Assembly (NCBI GenBank): GCA_022925895.1
Contig: JAKSYS010000527.1
Location: 1-43,788 of the forward strand
DNA: 43,788 bases
From: Fragilaria crotonensis
Taxonomy: Eukaryota; Bacillariophyta; Fragilariophyceae; Fragilariales; Fragilariaceae
Reading direction: 5' to 3'
Shown here: positions 43,146 through 43,788 of the stretch, in pieces
Layout of the letters: each line of letters opens with the position of its first letter
Numbering within the stretch: position 1 is the stretch's first letter
Notes under the pieces: generated by a model
What the model saw: only the letters and a program-made list of their open reading frames with translations
What the model was told of the DNA's origin: nothing
The model's database searches: none
Made by a program: the position numbers and the translations under genes

Positions 43146-43788
43146 TCGAGTGTAATGCTCTGGATTCTGCGAGAGTAAAAGGCAGGGGAGGCACGTTATG
43201 TTTTGCTTTTATGGTTTTGCCAAAACCCTCATGGTTCCAGGTTCCAGAACTCAAGGTTTTGGGTTTCGCTCACCCCTGACAGAAAGCTTGCGCATACGAC
43301 AAATTAGTGTGCCTGGGACTGGAACTCGTACTAGTACTCCAGTTGCAGCTACAAGTTCAAGATACTGGCTTATGAAAGTGGCATCAAAGTGCAGTATCGA
43401 AGAGGTGCTCCAAATTTTTCCTTGTACAGTTGTAGTTACGCAAAAATAGCCTGAATGATGCGTAGGTAGAGAAGCTGGTTTACATCAATTCAATCTATCA
43501 TGTCTTTCACAATTGCAATTGGATATCTGATGATGGTCACGTTGCCGATGATGATGATGATGCTTCTTGGTACTAGGTCAGTAATATACCCAGTAACAAG
43601 TATCAGTAGCACATGCTGGCCTTGGCAGCTCGGCAGCACAACCAAAATATTAGCACATCTACAGATGTACTCCAGTAAAACGTTAAGGTACAGTAATGAT
43701 TTTCAGTTGTCTCGTCAGAGTAAACGTAACAATTTTCCTGCTTTAAGATTATGTACCGGTAACTACACGGGTCCGATTAGGTTTCACC
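43146..43788. other. Spacer downstream of gene C
   Basis: About 640 bp with no recognisable gene. It includes a short GAT microsatellite (about 43548-43562). An open frame at 43198-43449 has no protein-like features that I can support. Confidence 0.5.

Noticed and set aside
1..43788. CRISPR arrays, bacterial operons, tRNA or rRNA genes
   Set aside because: No regularly spaced short repeats with unique spacers, no tRNA-like cloverleaf or rRNA segment recognised; introns and transposon types are eukaryotic.

Overview
The window looks like nuclear DNA of a stramenopile alga, most likely a diatom. Supporting signs are a heat-shock-factor-type gene of the kind expanded in diatoms, short GT-AG introns of 59-154 nt, and several transposon classes: a DIRS-order tyrosine-recombinase retroelement, a PIF/Harbinger DNA transposon and non-LTR retroelements. 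There is no sign of bacterial gene organisation. The species assignment is inference.

Layout. (1) 1-2439: a probable 3' exon of an upstream plus-strand gene, then a minus-strand HSF-family transcription factor and its upstream region. (2) 2440-12439: a structurally complete 10-kb DIRS-order retrotransposon, coding on the minus strand. It has split direct repeats (A1 - ORFs - B1 A2 B2 in coding orientation), a Gag-like ORF, RT, RNase H and tyrosine recombinase. The RT is split by a -1 frame change. (3) 12440-16759: an AT-rich, gene-poor stretch with a decayed non-LTR RNase H remnant, two simple repeat arrays and a palindrome cluster. (4) 16760-20914: a PIF/Harbinger transposon with 25-bp TIRs and a TAA target duplication. 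It carries two convergent genes, a coiled-coil/zinc-cluster partner protein and a transposase whose second catalytic Asp appears to be His. (5) 21631-24543: a four-exon gene for an EF-hand plus multi-pass membrane protein that resembles the STRA6/retinol-receptor architecture (gene A). (6) 25197-31763: a non-LTR retrotransposon (ORF1, AP endonuclease, RT) with many frame breaks, cut off at its 3' side. (7) 31765-40035: a second copy of 18164-25196. It holds a left-truncated Harbinger copy and a second membrane-protein gene (gene B), and is interrupted by a 1,278-bp TAA-flanked MITE-like insertion. (8) 40286-43145: a third, diverged membrane-protein gene (gene C), then a spacer to the end.

Taken together, this is a transposon-rich region in which an EF-hand/STRA6-like membrane protein gene exists as a tandem triplet. 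The A/B pair arose by a recent segmental duplication whose left breakpoint lies inside a retroelement and inside Harbinger. The A and B copies differ mostly by 1-3 nt indels in homopolymers and short tandem repeats. Part of the apparent frame disruption may therefore be consensus-sequence error and not decay. The most unusual items are the complete split-repeat DIRS element, the Asp-to-His Harbinger transposase with its zinc-cluster partner, and the triplicated EF-hand/STRA6-like genes.
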